Below, piece by piece: positions 45,526-55,668 of a DNA stretch of 64,000 nt. The translations under genes were made by a program, and so were the position numbers. The first letter of the stretch is position 1; the number at the start of each line of letters is the position of its first letter. The DNA lies in contig CM060733.1 of assembly GCA_030704615.1 (NCBI GenBank), forward strand, positions 65,906,001 through 65,970,000, read 5' to 3'. The notes beneath the pieces are model-generated. The model saw nothing but the letters and a program-made list of their open reading frames with translations. It was not told the origin of the DNA and did not search any database. Origin of the DNA: Takakia lepidozioides. Taxonomy: Eukaryota > Streptophyta > Takakiopsida > Takakiales > Takakiaceae.

Positions 45526-48014
45526 GAAATGCGGTGCCGCATTTCGGTTTCCATTCTGGTTTGATTCCGTGCTTCCGTGTACTGAACTGGAGAGTGTGCC
45601 TTGCAGGGTCACTGAGAATGCGTACGTGCATACCCACATGGCACATATGCTGTACAGGGTGAGGAAAACTGGTCTTACTGATCCGCAGATGTTTGCGGAA
45701 ATGCTGGAGCCTGAGCTCATTCAGAAAGCCGTTGCAAAAACAGACCGGACATGGTATCGTCTCACTATGGATGGAATGGTGGAGGTGATATACGAAGTAA
45801 GTCGTGCTCCAATTTCCCTCTGCTCATCCTTCCCCAATTTCCAGTAATGTTTCCACATGAATCGAATGTAACGCTTCTGCATGTTTTTGTTGGCAGTCAA
45901 ACATCAAGCTGGATTTGGCCCATGCCAAACGCTTCTTCATGGAAAGTGAGGGGCAGGTGAAAACGTTGCAGTCATTGACTGAGCACTTGAAGGAAGCCGG
46001 TGTCAAGTCCAGAACCAAATACAAGTCAAAGCTTGTGAAGCTGGTGGCAATTGCAGATCCGGCACTTGGAAAGGACTTCATCCCCGAGATTGCAAAACAC
46101 TATTCTCGGGCCATGCAGCCGACCATGCAATTGGAGAAACTGCATCACCTCTCAACGGCATGTGTGGAGGCGAAAGAGAAGGTGAGGTTTCAATGCACTG
46201 AATTTCCTTCCTAGCAATAGCCACTCTCTTCCAGCCACTGACATTGGATCGGAAATGGCAGACACGGTGGCTGTCGATCTGGAATGCATCCGAGAGCATA
46301 AGGACAATGTGGTCTTTTCCACTGGAAGTTTCCGACCCTGCAGTGGATGTGTGGCTCAACCGTATGACTTGGTGGTTCCAGGTAATTCAAGGTACTTCCC
46401 CAGATTTGCTTTTCTGACATGAATTCCCTGAACTGCTACGTGACAATGCATTTGGGAATGGCAGGTAATGTCGAATGCGAAGGAGCAAGTCGTAATGCAC
46501 ACAAATTCGTTCGGCTTGTACGTCAAATGGGATGGAACACAGACATTGGAAGACTACGTGACACGTTTCAGATGTGCGTACAAGGACAACCTTTTCGCCA
46601 GAGAGCTACAGACAGCAAGAAGGAGCGTGGAGTTTACACATCAGGAGGGAGCGGGGAAAGCTGCAATGCGAATTGTTTACAGGTGAAGCACAGCTGCCCT
46701 TGTATGCGAAGCCTGGTTACGAGGTTTGTCTCGGAAATGCGGCACCGCATTCGCATTTTATGTTTTCGGTGGCACTCTGCCAGTAGGTTGGTCTCAACTT
46801 TTGCTCACGCATGCTGACTGCCTTGCAGGTATATGAAATACGTGCTCCTTCAGACAGGGGCCCTGGCTCAAGAGCCCCCGTTCTTCATGGCTTGGACCGT
46901 GGCGGGCCCAAGCTGTGTCTACACACCCGAGATGCAGAAACAATGGCATCCCGCGCATCTCGTTGGATGCCCGTGGTACCTGGACATGTCTGGCGGTATT
47001 GTTGACGAGTCTGAGAAAGATCTGCACGCCTTGGCAGAAGAGAAGAGAAAGGAAAGACGTGTCCCTGCTGGGCCAAAGTCGGCAAAGGAATCTGCTGCTC
47101 TGGAAGAATCCAGAAAGGCAGCTGAGATGGCACAAAAGACGGTGGATGCAGCTGTGCAGGCCCAACAGAAGGGGTCGAAGAAGAGGACTCGCCAGCAAGG
47201 AGCAGCTGTTGTGACACCCGCCAAAACGAAGAAGCAGAAACAGCCTGTTCAGGAAGAGGGTGAGGAAGAGGACTCCGATGGAGACTTTGCAACCAGCCCA
47301 CCCCCCCAAACGCAGGCTGCCTCCCCTGTGCCCACCGTTGTCACGAGAGGCACGAGAACTGGCTCGGCAAAGAAGGCACTCTTCAACCCCCCAGGGGGGC
47401 ACCCTTTCGAGCCGGTGGAAATGAAGAGGCCGAAAGTGGCTCCCGAAACTGTAGTCCAGTGTGTAAATGAGAGTTTCTTGGCGGCTTTGGATGGACGGGC
47501 AGCCAAGTTGGCATACATGAAGACCATGGAGGGTCTGAAGGGCAGAGCACTGAAGAAGGCGACTGCCGAAGAGCCTTCCGACACCCCAGGATTTCAGAAT
47601 ATGGTCTCGTTCTTTGAGAGGGTGTGTGCAGACAAGGATTGTAGGAGGGGCGGAAATGCCACCGAGTGGTCTTGCGATATGATCATCTTGGATATTCCGG
47701 ACGGAGAGCCTGTGGAAGGACTGCAAGCTTTGCCATCTTGGAACAGGTACTCGGAGGACTTTTGGAAGAAAGGATTCGGGCTTGCCCGCATGGTGTTGGA
47801 CGACAGAGGCTGTGTGGTTGTCCTGGCGAGCAGAGGAAAAAACACTCAGACAGGAATTGCGAAGTGGACCCGCAAGAGCGCCGTCCCGATTCTGAAAAAG
47901 AAGTGGACGTGCATCAACACACTGGGCCTTCGGTCGGAAGGGAAGAAGGTGATTACGACACTGGCACTCGTCCATTCATTTGCTTGGGTGCTTTCAAATG
48001 CGGTGCCGCATTCG
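45526..48014. repeat. Single lineage B palindromes in introns of the methyltransferase-like gene
   Basis: Isolated copies at 45526-45545 (GAAATGCGGTGCCGCATTTC, intron 2), 46735-46752 (AAATGCGGCACCGCATTC, intron 6) and 47997-48014 (AAATGCGGTGCCGCATTC, intron 7). They match the array consensus of the same element. The inverted copy keeps the last two at 26007 and 24753. Confidence 0.85.
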
Positions 48015-49369
48015 GTTTCTAATCGTTTTCCCCCTGTGTATGCAGACGAAGCAGTTCGATGCATACTGCTTTGTGAAGGAAAACTCCACCTTTGCTTTCC
48101 GGAAGGAGGGAGGAAAGGTTGACCCCGAACTGCGACCCACTCGATTACGACGTTCTGTTCAACAACGTTCCCAAGGAACTTCTCCCTCATAGCCTCACTT
48201 CAACGGAACCCCTGCGGTACTCACGGACTCGGAGCCCTGCCTTCATTCAGACAATTATGGAGACATGCACAGACGTGGAGGGCACAGTGCTGGACCTCAT
48301 CTGTGGGACAGGTATGCAGAATCTTGATCTCTGCTGTTCTGCAAATTCTCGTTAGGATGTAGTTCGCAACATCTGAAGCGCCATGTGGTAATGTGTGGAT
48401 GGCATTGTAACAGGTGCCTCAATGTGGGCTGGGCGGTTTTCCGACCGGCACCTCTTTGCCTACGAGGAGGATTCATCCGTGTGGGGATCCCATCTGGAGG
48501 GGCTGCAACGGAATGTGAAGGCTCCCGACAGAGCGGAAGTCTCCTCGGATTCGTCGGAGTCCGAGGAAGACACAGTGGACATTGATGCAGAGGAGAACCC
48601 GGAATACGAGTGAGTGCAAACATTGTAAGTTTGCAAAGCCTTCTGGGTCATTTATGTCAAAGGAATTTCCCGACTGTGGTTCTCATTAGTCTCGTTGATG
48701 ATTGTCATGTGCAGGATTGCAGGGTCCGGGTCGAAACATGTAGGGCCTACACTTCCTGCCAGGAAGAATGTCCCGTTCTTTGCGAGGGCCGACTTCATGA
48801 CGAGCCCGGTGAGGGACTACTCCCTTCCTAGTTATGCAGCTAAACTCGCAAATACAGCGATTAGAAGAAGTGAGAATCCCAGTAAAGTAGAGCAGATTTT
48901 GGAGAGGGCTAGGGAGGACAGAAGGATAAGGAAAGAGTTGGCAGCAGCTCAGACAGGTAGACGGGTACGAAAGTACATATGTGATTCAGCGGATGAGAGC
49001 GACGCAGACAGGGAGGAAGACGACCCAACGGAGGTGAGATGGACAGTTCCGCAAGGGGAAGATGGGATTTTCGAAAGCCTGGCCAACGAGCAGTCCGCTG
49101 GAGATGAGAGAGGCACTGAGGGGGTGGAGGAGGAGCAGGACAGTCTAGAACAGGATGAGGATTCCGATGATTTTCAAGATTAATAGAATTTTAATGAAGT
49201 CTCTGTAAATGTAAATTCTCTTCCACAGTATATAAAGAAAATTCTGCCCGACATTCGTGACCCCTCTCCAGTGTGCATTCCAGCCACACAATCGCCCAAA
49301 CCAGGACGCTCCCAAAATCAGAAATGGGTCAGGGCATTTCCAAAATTTTGGCAACTCTAAGAACCTCTT

Positions 49370-50130
49370 TTGGAAATGCGGCACCGCATTTCCAAAACAG
49401 GGGAGGGACTAATTTTTCCATTTCAATGTTGGCATAGTAAAAAGTAATCTGAACTGGGAATGCGGTGCCGCATTTCCAAAATTTCCTTTGTCCACACGCC
49501 AGTTTTGGCCTCTCCCGCTCATTGCATGGATGCCACCACGCTTACAAGGTCGAACAAGGAGGTCGAACAAGGAGGCCGACATGGCGGGATTGAAAATGCG
49601 GTGCCGCATTTCCATATTGGGGATGGTCGTTGTTCGAACTGGAGGCCCATCAGCAAAAATTGGCACCCCATTCCATTGTAAAAAAAAAGTCGATGACGGA
49701 CATGGAAATGCGGCGCCGCATTTCCAGAACGGACATCGCAATTTGTCCATTTGCAGACCCTCTCTCGGAAATGCGGTAACGCATTCCATCGCGCTGGTCG
49801 GAAATAGGTGCACTTTTCGAAGTGTTGGACGGAAATGCGGCACCGCATTCCCTTGTCCAAAAAGAAGTTTCCATTGCCAAGCTGGAAATGCGTCGCCGCA
49901 TTTGCAATGCCAACCTCGTTTTCTGATCAATTTATAGACCCGTGTTGGTATTTCGTGTACCTGGACGGAAATGATGCACCGCATTTTCTTGTCCCACATG
50001 GAAATGCGGTGCCGCATTTCGATGTCCGACATGGAAATGCTGTGCCGCATTTCGATGCGGACATGGAAATGCGGCACCGTATTTCGATCCCGACATGGAA
50101 ATGCGGCGCCGCATTTCAATGCCGACATGG
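49370..50130. repeat. Lineage B palindrome array between the methyltransferase-like gene and gene 3
   Basis: About 12 palindromes start near 49373, 49458, 49593, 49705, 49767, 49831, 49884, 49970, 50003, 50034, 50064 and 50097. The last four are 30-33 bp apart with the shared spacer text CGACATGGAAATGC, so phasing differs from the promoter-side array. Centres are CG, CA, TG or TA. Confidence 0.9.
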
Positions 50131-50210
50131 CGTTACTCTGGTATATTCTTGACACATGACTCACATACCGGTTACTCTGCTTTATTCAACCGGACAGACA
50201 AATTGTAGAA

Positions 50211-50540
50211 ATGAGACATCAAATTGTAAACAGTGGGCCAAATCCGAGAGTTATTCAACACAATGAAACACAGTCATACAGAAGTGAGGTACATTCCAGG
50301 GCACACTCCAGGGCACATTTAAATTTCCCCCGTACAGGATCCTGGACCGATGAAGATTGGCTGCTGCATGAATGTAGCCGTTTCAGTTTCCTACCCTGCC
50401 ATGCAAACTATGGGCACTCACTGCCAGTTGGGCCGATAGCCACTGGACACGACGAAGTCCATCCCCTCTTCGATGTAAATGCGGCGCCGAATTTCCATCC
50501 GGGGGGATGGACTTCGGTGGCAGATCTCAAACTATAACTT
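50211..50540. other. Deletion scar of gene 3B plus shared intergenic region
   Basis: 50216-50290 is the reverse complement of 21740-21830 (3' flank of gene 3B). It is followed at once by the reverse complement of 20730-20960 (region upstream of gene 3B and gene 3A). The gene 3B body is missing, so the complete element carries a clean ~0.8-kb internal deletion relative to copy 1. The hybrid palindrome lies at about 50476-50497. Confidence 0.8.
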
Positions 50541-50633
50541 GTTGATGAGAAAGATGTATGGCTTCATCCACCGCTGCCGTGATGAACACGTTCCACCTCC
50601 GTCGGTGGGTACGTGTGACCCAGATGCTCCATT

Positions 50634-51308
50634 TTGGAGGCCGGACTGCTCTTCCGCTTCGTATCTTTTCCAAAATCTAAGGGCTTCGTAGCTGTCCGCA
50701 AGGTCATCGGCATCCAAGTCGTCCTCAGGTCCTCCTTTGCAAGGATGCCGTGCTTCCGGAACCGGGACGACTGCCCCTTTGGAGGCATCGATTATGCAAT
50801 GTATTCGGCCACATCGGGAGACATTGTTATCTGGTACACAGATTACAGAGAAGATACTGGTTCGATTGTGGAAACATTGGTGGCTTTTGAGTATATCGTA
50901 GGCCACTACGCCTTCGAGCGGGGTGACGATCTTGGTCTGAGGAGTCCGTGGCTCCTGCGCATCCTCGATTCCGATTTTCCCAGCTACGACGGTCACCCAT
51001 GCAGAAGAAGGCGCACTGCTATGCTGTTGCGGTGGAACTGCTGCCACTGGACGTGGGTGGACTCCATCGGAGAGACCTATTCTCCTCGAGGAGTGCGCTC
51101 CTCTTCTCCATTGTATGGGGACATTCGCATTGGTGTGGACGACGAAAACGTGAAGATTTCCATATTCGATGGTGGTATGATTGAAGGGCAGGACATTGTG
51201 GTGAACATCACTAGGGGCGGTACAACGGCTGCAATCGACTTTACATGGAGGAGCCCCATGACTCATGAGCTAGTTCTGAGAGCAGTCGAAGTCCCATTGA
51301 CAACGTGA
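50634..51308 (+). CDS. Gene 3A of the complete B element
   Basis: About 190-225 codons, read toward the right terminus. The frame is open from MEAGLLF, but comparison with copy 1 (20676) shows one base missing near 50630. The original start could therefore be upstream and lost, or lie at ARMPCFRNRDDC (about 50745), in which case the protein is intact. Motifs: PCFRNRDDCPFGG, YSATSGDIVIWY, WLLRILDSDFP, RTAMLLRWNCCHW, PLYGDIRIGV, IFDGGMIEGQDIVVNI, EVPLTT. Family not recognised. Same strand as the methyltransferase-like gene and separated from it by palindromes. Confidence 0.7.
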   Translation: MEAGLLFRFVSFPKSKGFVAVRKVIGIQVVLRSSFARMPCFRNRDDCPFGGIDYAMYSATSGDIVIWYTDYREDTGSIVETLVAFEYIVGHYAFERGDDLGLRSPWLLRILDSDFPSYDGHPCRRRRTAMLLRWNCCHWTWVDSIGETYSPRGVRSSSPLYGDIRIGVDDENVKISIFDGGMIEGQDIVVNITRGGTTAAIDFTWRSPMTHELVLRAVEVPLTT

Positions 51309-51599
51309 CTTGTATTCAGTAGGCACAGGGCTCAAGATTTGATGGCACAATCAGCACAGTAGACGTGCTTCAAATGCAATTCATGTGGATCAATAAAAAC
51401 CTCATTGTGCCCTCTTTTTATTATATTCTGTGTCCATCGTTCCGCGAATGCGTCATTGCTCATTTCGTTTGGGATTGGGAGTGTGGGTGGATTTTGCAAA
51501 TGGCTGGTAAGCTGAAATGGGCCCCCATTGTACAGAGCAGTACCACCCTACCATTCGCGAAACATTGCCTTTCAATATATAATTCTAAATAACATTGCC

Positions 51600-51771
51600 G
51601 AACCTCCTTCATCGGGAGGTCCTTCTCCCCCTATGACCGTGGCACCCTAAACCCTATTCCCGCGGACACTCATTTCCGGAAAATAGTGCTGCTCATGTTT
51701 TTTTCCACACTTACGACTCTGCTCATGGCTCATGCCGCTCATGGCTCATGGCTCATGAAATAGCAGCCCCC
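51600..51771. repeat. Right subterminal region and terminus of the complete B element
   Basis: GCTCATG repeats (about six) lead to GCTCATGAAATAGCAGCCCC and the end at 51771. The ~170 bp is a near-identical inverse of 19521-19690 and 54479-54650, so the three gene 3 side ends are of one recent family. Confidence 0.88.
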
Positions 51772-51779
51772 TCACAGTG
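51772..51779. other. Target-site duplication, right copy (TCACAGTG)
   Basis: Second copy of the direct repeat at 37024-37031. It is directly followed by GAGAATAGCAAGG, which continues the interrupted lineage C transposase reading frame (SQWRIART). Confidence 0.9.
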
Positions 51780-52610
51780 GAGAATAGCAAGGACATTGCC
51801 GGCATTTCGAGGGAAGTGTTGCGCCATCCGGGTGGATACGAAAGCACGCTGTGGTGAGATGATTCGGAGGAACCCACACAGTGCTGTACCTGTACCTTGT
51901 TTCAGTGGCAGATTTTTGACTCCCACATTCTCTCACGCCACAACGTAGACATTTTGGTTCTGTAGGCACGACATAATGACTTGCTTATTTAGCAAGCCCA
52001 AGTACGGGATTCAGGGAATGTCAAAGCCTCCGGGCGTCTGGCCTGTTGCACCGGGTTGCAACCTCTCTCAGAATGAGCGGATGCTCTTTCTGCAGCAGGA
52101 TTTTGAATGGTGCAACGCACAGACATCCCGGCCCACTCGTTTCCAGTTCCTCAGACCCAGCCATTGCAGGCTGCTCCGTCCAGTAGAGACGGATTGGACA
52201 ATTCTGCACATCCCACAAGGCGATTCAGAAGAGTGAAGAGACGACACCCTCCCAACAAGTTGAATGAGACTCGGATTGTCAATGCTCTTGGGATGGCTTG
52301 CACTATTCAGAGCTCCGTGGACGTACCTCCACCCGGCCTTGGGCGTGTTTATCGGATGGCAACGGCCGGCTCAGCTGTACGCGACGACGTATACACAGTT
52401 ACGATTGGAGTGGAGCCGACTTGCAATTGTACGGACTTCTCGTTGATGGAAGCAAAGAAGGGGTCAAAGTATTATCCGTGCAAGCATCTGTATTCCATTT
52501 ACCTGAAGAGGTTGAGGATGAACTTGTCTATTGATGACTTTATTCATGCACCAGCGTTGAGCGTGAACGAGCTGCACAAACTCCTCCGCCGGGATTCCAG
52601 AAATCATTGA
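51780..52610 (+). pseudogene. Lineage C SWIM transposase, 3' part
   Basis: Continues from 37031 after the nested element: RIARTLPAFRGKCCAIRVDT, CGEMIRRNPHSAVP and CRHDIMTCLFSKPKYGIQGM match lineage B. A TAG stop replaces a codon after SHATT (51946), and a frame shift occurs near 52100. From 52107 the SWIM part is open: RVKRRHPPNKLNETRIVNAL, TCNCTDFSLMEAKKG, YYPCKHLYSIYLKRL, ending LRRDSRNH at 52610. The SWIM finger (CxC...CxH) is kept. Confidence 0.85.
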
Positions 52611-53446
52611 TGGGGAAAAGGGAATCCACCATATGGATATTTGCAATTGCATTTTTATGCATTAGACTTTGTTTTGCAGTGTAATGAATTGCACCCCAAA
52701 ACTCCTGGAATGAGACAGACAATATTAAAGTGATGTCTTTTAAATACTAGGGACTGTTGGATATCCGTTCAGGTCCAGTGGCAATTCAATGTCGAAACAG
52801 AATCAATTCAAAGATGGCGGCAGGAAAAATTTGCAAATCTTCCAGAAAACTGAGTTCCAACAGTTGCAGTTGAGGGGGCCATTTCTGGAAAAATGGCGCC
52901 GAATTTCCCTTTTTTGGGCCGAAAACTGGCTAAGTCCCAACATTGTCTGGAGACGATGTCTGGAAAAATGGCGCCGAATTCCAGTTACATGGCCTAGAAC
53001 TGCCCAACATTTGTGCAATGCCCGGAACCATGTACCAAAATTCGGCGCCACATTTCCAAATTTTGGGCTTACACTTCAATGAAGTTGGGACCTATAACCG
53101 CGAAATTCGGCACCATTTTTCGCCGGAGTCACCTATTACCGCGCAATACGTCGCCGATTTTTCTGCTTGCGGAACCTATTACCGCAAAATTCGGCGCCAT
53201 TTTTGCAGATGTCGTTCGGAATTCGCATGAGCGAAAATTGAAATATCATGAGCACGGCTCTCAAAACTACAATTTCTACTTCAAACAATGAATATTATAT
53301 TGTTTTTTTGTTTGTTTTTTCTAACACATCCTATTAAAATAATGTTTTTAATGTTTTTTATTTGCGGAATTTGTACTTCTGCTCATGAAAACCGATTGTC
53401 TTACTACTCCGCTCATGCCGCTCATGCTCATGAAATAGCTAACCTC
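52611..53446. mobile_element. Transposase-side end of the lineage C element
   Basis: Contains C-type palindromes and decayed halves (52892 AAAAATGGCGCCGAATTTCC, 52969, 53038, 53099, 53182 AAAATTCGGCGCCATTTTT), then GCTCATG repeats, and the terminus GCTCATGAAATAGCTAACCTC ending at 53446. It is the right end of the C element whose transposase begins at 34272. The gene 3 side end of this element is not identifiable in the window. Confidence 0.8.
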
Positions 53447-54478
53447 CCCCCAACAATGTATAGGCTGCGCCTTGCTTTACAGCACCACCCACTGGCATTT
53501 CCCGAGCCACACCAACTCTCCCCACTGGTACTCGTGGGTCTACCTCTCACACACTTGGGCGAGTAGGTACCATCGATGACGTAGTTGGCACTGTCTCAGC
53601 CAATGTGAAAGATTGTGGAAGCCTTGTCTGTCGACTTGCTACCCCCCTTTGTGGATCAAAATCCACATCTGCTCCTCTTGGCTCAGAAGCACGCGTTGCT
53701 GCTCGAGTGATAGCTACAGTTGCAGAGTCCACATGCAATGGTCCTGCAAGTGCGGCTCCACACATGAAGCCCATACCAATCTGGTCTTCCTTAGGCATAG
53801 GAGGTTGTGCAGGTGGGGCTTGAACCTCAAGCCTTGGAGCTGGTGCAACATGAGTAGTGGCCATGGTAGCAAAACGTTGCTCTAGCTGGGCAAGCCTATC
53901 CACCATGCCTTGGTCATGATCTTGACCTTGACCTTGTGCTCCTTGGTTTTGGTTACGACCTCCACCGCGACCTCTGCCTCCTCTACCTCTCTGGACTACA
54001 TTGCTTCGTCCTCGGCCACCATTGTTCCCTTGGAATTGGCCTGGCCGTAGCTCAAGATGCAAGTCATAACAATGGGCCTCTTCATGCCCATACTTGCCAC
54101 AATGCCCATACTGTAGTTGTGTAGGTTGTGCCTGTGCCGGCCCTTTGCCTCTCTCCGGGCAATCTCTCTTAACATGGGGTCCTCCACAATCCCAACATGT
54201 CACACCCGACTGTTGTTGGCCTGAGAATGAAGGAAGTGACCTGTGCAATTGAGATCCTCTCTGTCTTTCCCTAGACTTCACCTGAGCCACCTTGTTGCCT
54301 TGAGCACGTTGGGGTAGTGGTTGTTGTTGGCTAGGAGTCCCACTTTGTTGTGTCTCCTTACCAAACCCCACCATGACCACTCGCTCCTCCACCTTATTGA
54401 GTTTTATCCGCTCTGCCAGCAAAAACACGTGTGCTAAGGTGGGTTGGTCCACTTGTAGGAGAGTTGCATCCCGCACCC
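53447..54478 (-). pseudogene. Retrotransposon gag fragment between two transposon termini
   Basis: An open stretch of about 310 codons, read leftward: HVFLLAERIKLNKVEERVVM, a Gln/Arg-rich linker, two Cys-His boxes (CWDCGGPHVKRDC, CGKYGHEEAHC), and an Arg/Gly-rich segment RGRGGRGRGGGRNQNQG. This is a plant LTR-element gag, distinct from that at 28-29.6 kb. Both ends are cut by transposon termini (53446 and 54479). Confidence 0.75.
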
Positions 54479-54941
54479 GGGGGCTGCTATTTCATGAGCC
54501 ATGAGCCATGAGCGGCATGAGCCATGAGCAGAGTCGTAAGTGTCGAAAAAAACATGAGCAGGACTATTTTCCGGAAATGAGTGTCCGCGGGAATAGGGTT
54601 TAGGGTGTCACGGTCATAGGGGGAGAAAGACCTCCCGATGAAGGAGGTTCGGCAATGTTTTTTAGAATTACATATTGAAAGGCAATGTTTCACGAATGGT
54701 AGGGTGGTAGTGCTATGTACAATGGGGGCCCATTTCAGCCTACCAGCCACTTGCAAAATCCACCCACACTCCCAATCCCAAACGAAATGAGGAATGATGC
54801 ATTCTGGGAACGATGGATACAGAATAGAACAAAAAGAGGGCACAATGGGGTTTTTATTGATCCACATAAATTGCATTTGAAACACGTCTACTATGCTGAT
54901 TGTGCAAACAAATCTTTAGCCCTGTGCCTTCTGAATACAAG

Positions 54942-55668
54942 TCACGTTGTCAATGGGACTTCGACTGCTTTGAAAACTAGCTCATGAGTCATCGGGCTCC
55001 TCCAGGTAAACTGGATTGCAGCCGTTGTACCGCCCCTGTTGATGTTCACCACAATGTCGTGCCCTTCAATCATACCACCATTGAATATGGAAAGCTTCAC
55101 GTTTTCATCGTCCACACCAATGCGAATGTCCCCATACAATGGAGAAGAGGAGCGCACTCCTTCAGGAGTATACGTCTCTCCGATGGAGTCCACCCACGTC
55201 CACTGGCAGCAGTTCCACCGCAAACAGCATAGCAGTGCGCATTCTTCTGCATGGGTGCCCGTCGTAGCTGGGAAAATCGGAATCAAGGATGCGCAGGAGC
55301 CACGGACTCCTCAAACCAAGATCGTCACCCCGCTCGAAGGCGTAGTGGCCTGGGATATACTCAAAAGCGGACAATGTTTCCACATTCGAACCAGTATCTT
55401 CTGTGTAAACTGTGTACTAGATAACGATGTCTCCCGATGTGGCCGAATACATTGCATAATCAAAGCCTCCATAAGGGCAGTCGTCCCGGTTTCGGAAGCA
55501 CGACATCCTTGCAAAGGAGGACTTGAGTGCCGATGACAATGACCTTGCGGACAACAACGAAGCCCTTAGATTTTCGAAATGATGAGAAGCAGAAGAGCAG
55601 TGCGGGCTCCAATAATGGAGCATCTGGGTCCCACGTACCCACCAATCATCGTGTAACGTGTTCATCAC
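54942..55668 (-). pseudogene. Gene 3A copy in the chimeric element
   Basis: Nearly identical to 19963-20676. A stop follows SGDIVI (about 55420) and one added base near 55225 turns RTAMLLRWNCCQW into a shifted frame; the remainder (RWNCCQWTWVDSIGETYT to EVPLTT) is open. Read leftward toward the terminus at 54479. Unknown function. Confidence 0.8.

Larger units (their letters stand above)
43971..49183 (+). pseudogene. Lineage B ParB-like/DNA methyltransferase-like gene, complete exon set, one frameshift
   Basis: Ten exons: 43971-~44150, ~44264-45495, 45608-45796, 45897-46180, 46234-46381, 46466-46681, 46830-47948, 48046-48310, 48413-48609 and 48715-49183; introns are GT-AG; about 1,430 aa. 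Order: basic N-terminus (RRPRRKLRKLYFGRR), Ala/Glu/Pro-rich linker, ParB/DndB-like domain (REGYRLGSAAFYV, MFFVWDGNHRLLAWWEYI), helical region (KLDLAHAKRFFMESEG, TRWLSIWNAS, NRMTWWFQ), Lys/Glu-rich coil, a motif IV-like strand WSCDMIILDIPDGE and LARMVLDDRGCVVVLASRG, then SPAFIQTIMETC and VLDLICGTG / ASMWAGRF (SAM-binding motif I, split by an intron), and an acidic tail. The beta-class order IV then I matches N4-cytosine/N6-adenine methyltransferases; phage and bacterial ParB-methylase fusions are a known architecture. DIPD replaces the usual [DNS]PP[YFW], so catalysis is uncertain. An extra C near 48123 shifts exon 8. Confidence 0.85.
37032..51771. mobile_element. Complete lineage B transposon with three genes
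   Basis: About 14,740 bp. The left end is GAGGTTTACTATTTCATGAG and the right end, read inward, is GGGGGCTGCTATTTCATGAG; these are imperfect terminal inverted repeats sharing TATTTCATGAGC. Order: terminus, transposase (-), promoter-side array, methyltransferase-like gene (+), second array, gene 3 (+), terminus. It is flanked by an 8-bp (up to 11-bp) direct repeat and lies inside the lineage C transposase gene. TSD length, DDE residues and SWIM finger fit Mutator-like or Zisupton/KDZ-like transposons. Each large gene has one visible frameshift, so mobility today would need a helper copy. Confidence 0.9.

Noticed and set aside
47640-48310. C5-cytosine (DRM/CMT type) methyltransferase
   Set aside because: No PC motif or ENV motif; order and spacing fit beta-class amino-methyltransferases better.
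37032-51771. Helitron or Maverick/Polinton
   Set aside because: Terminal inverted repeats and target duplication exclude Helitron; no protein-primed polymerase, integrase, ATPase or capsid-like gene is present, excluding Polinton.
37032-51771. Endogenous giant-virus fragment
   Set aside because: A methyltransferase-like gene with ParB-like domain might suggest a virus, but precise termini, target duplication, DDE-SWIM transposase and repeated copies explain the locus as a transposon.
19521-53446. One giant element from 19521 to 53446
   Set aside because: The two termini lie in different host sequences (PPR versus gag), and the gene 2 halves belong to different lineages, so this is a recombined stack of elements.
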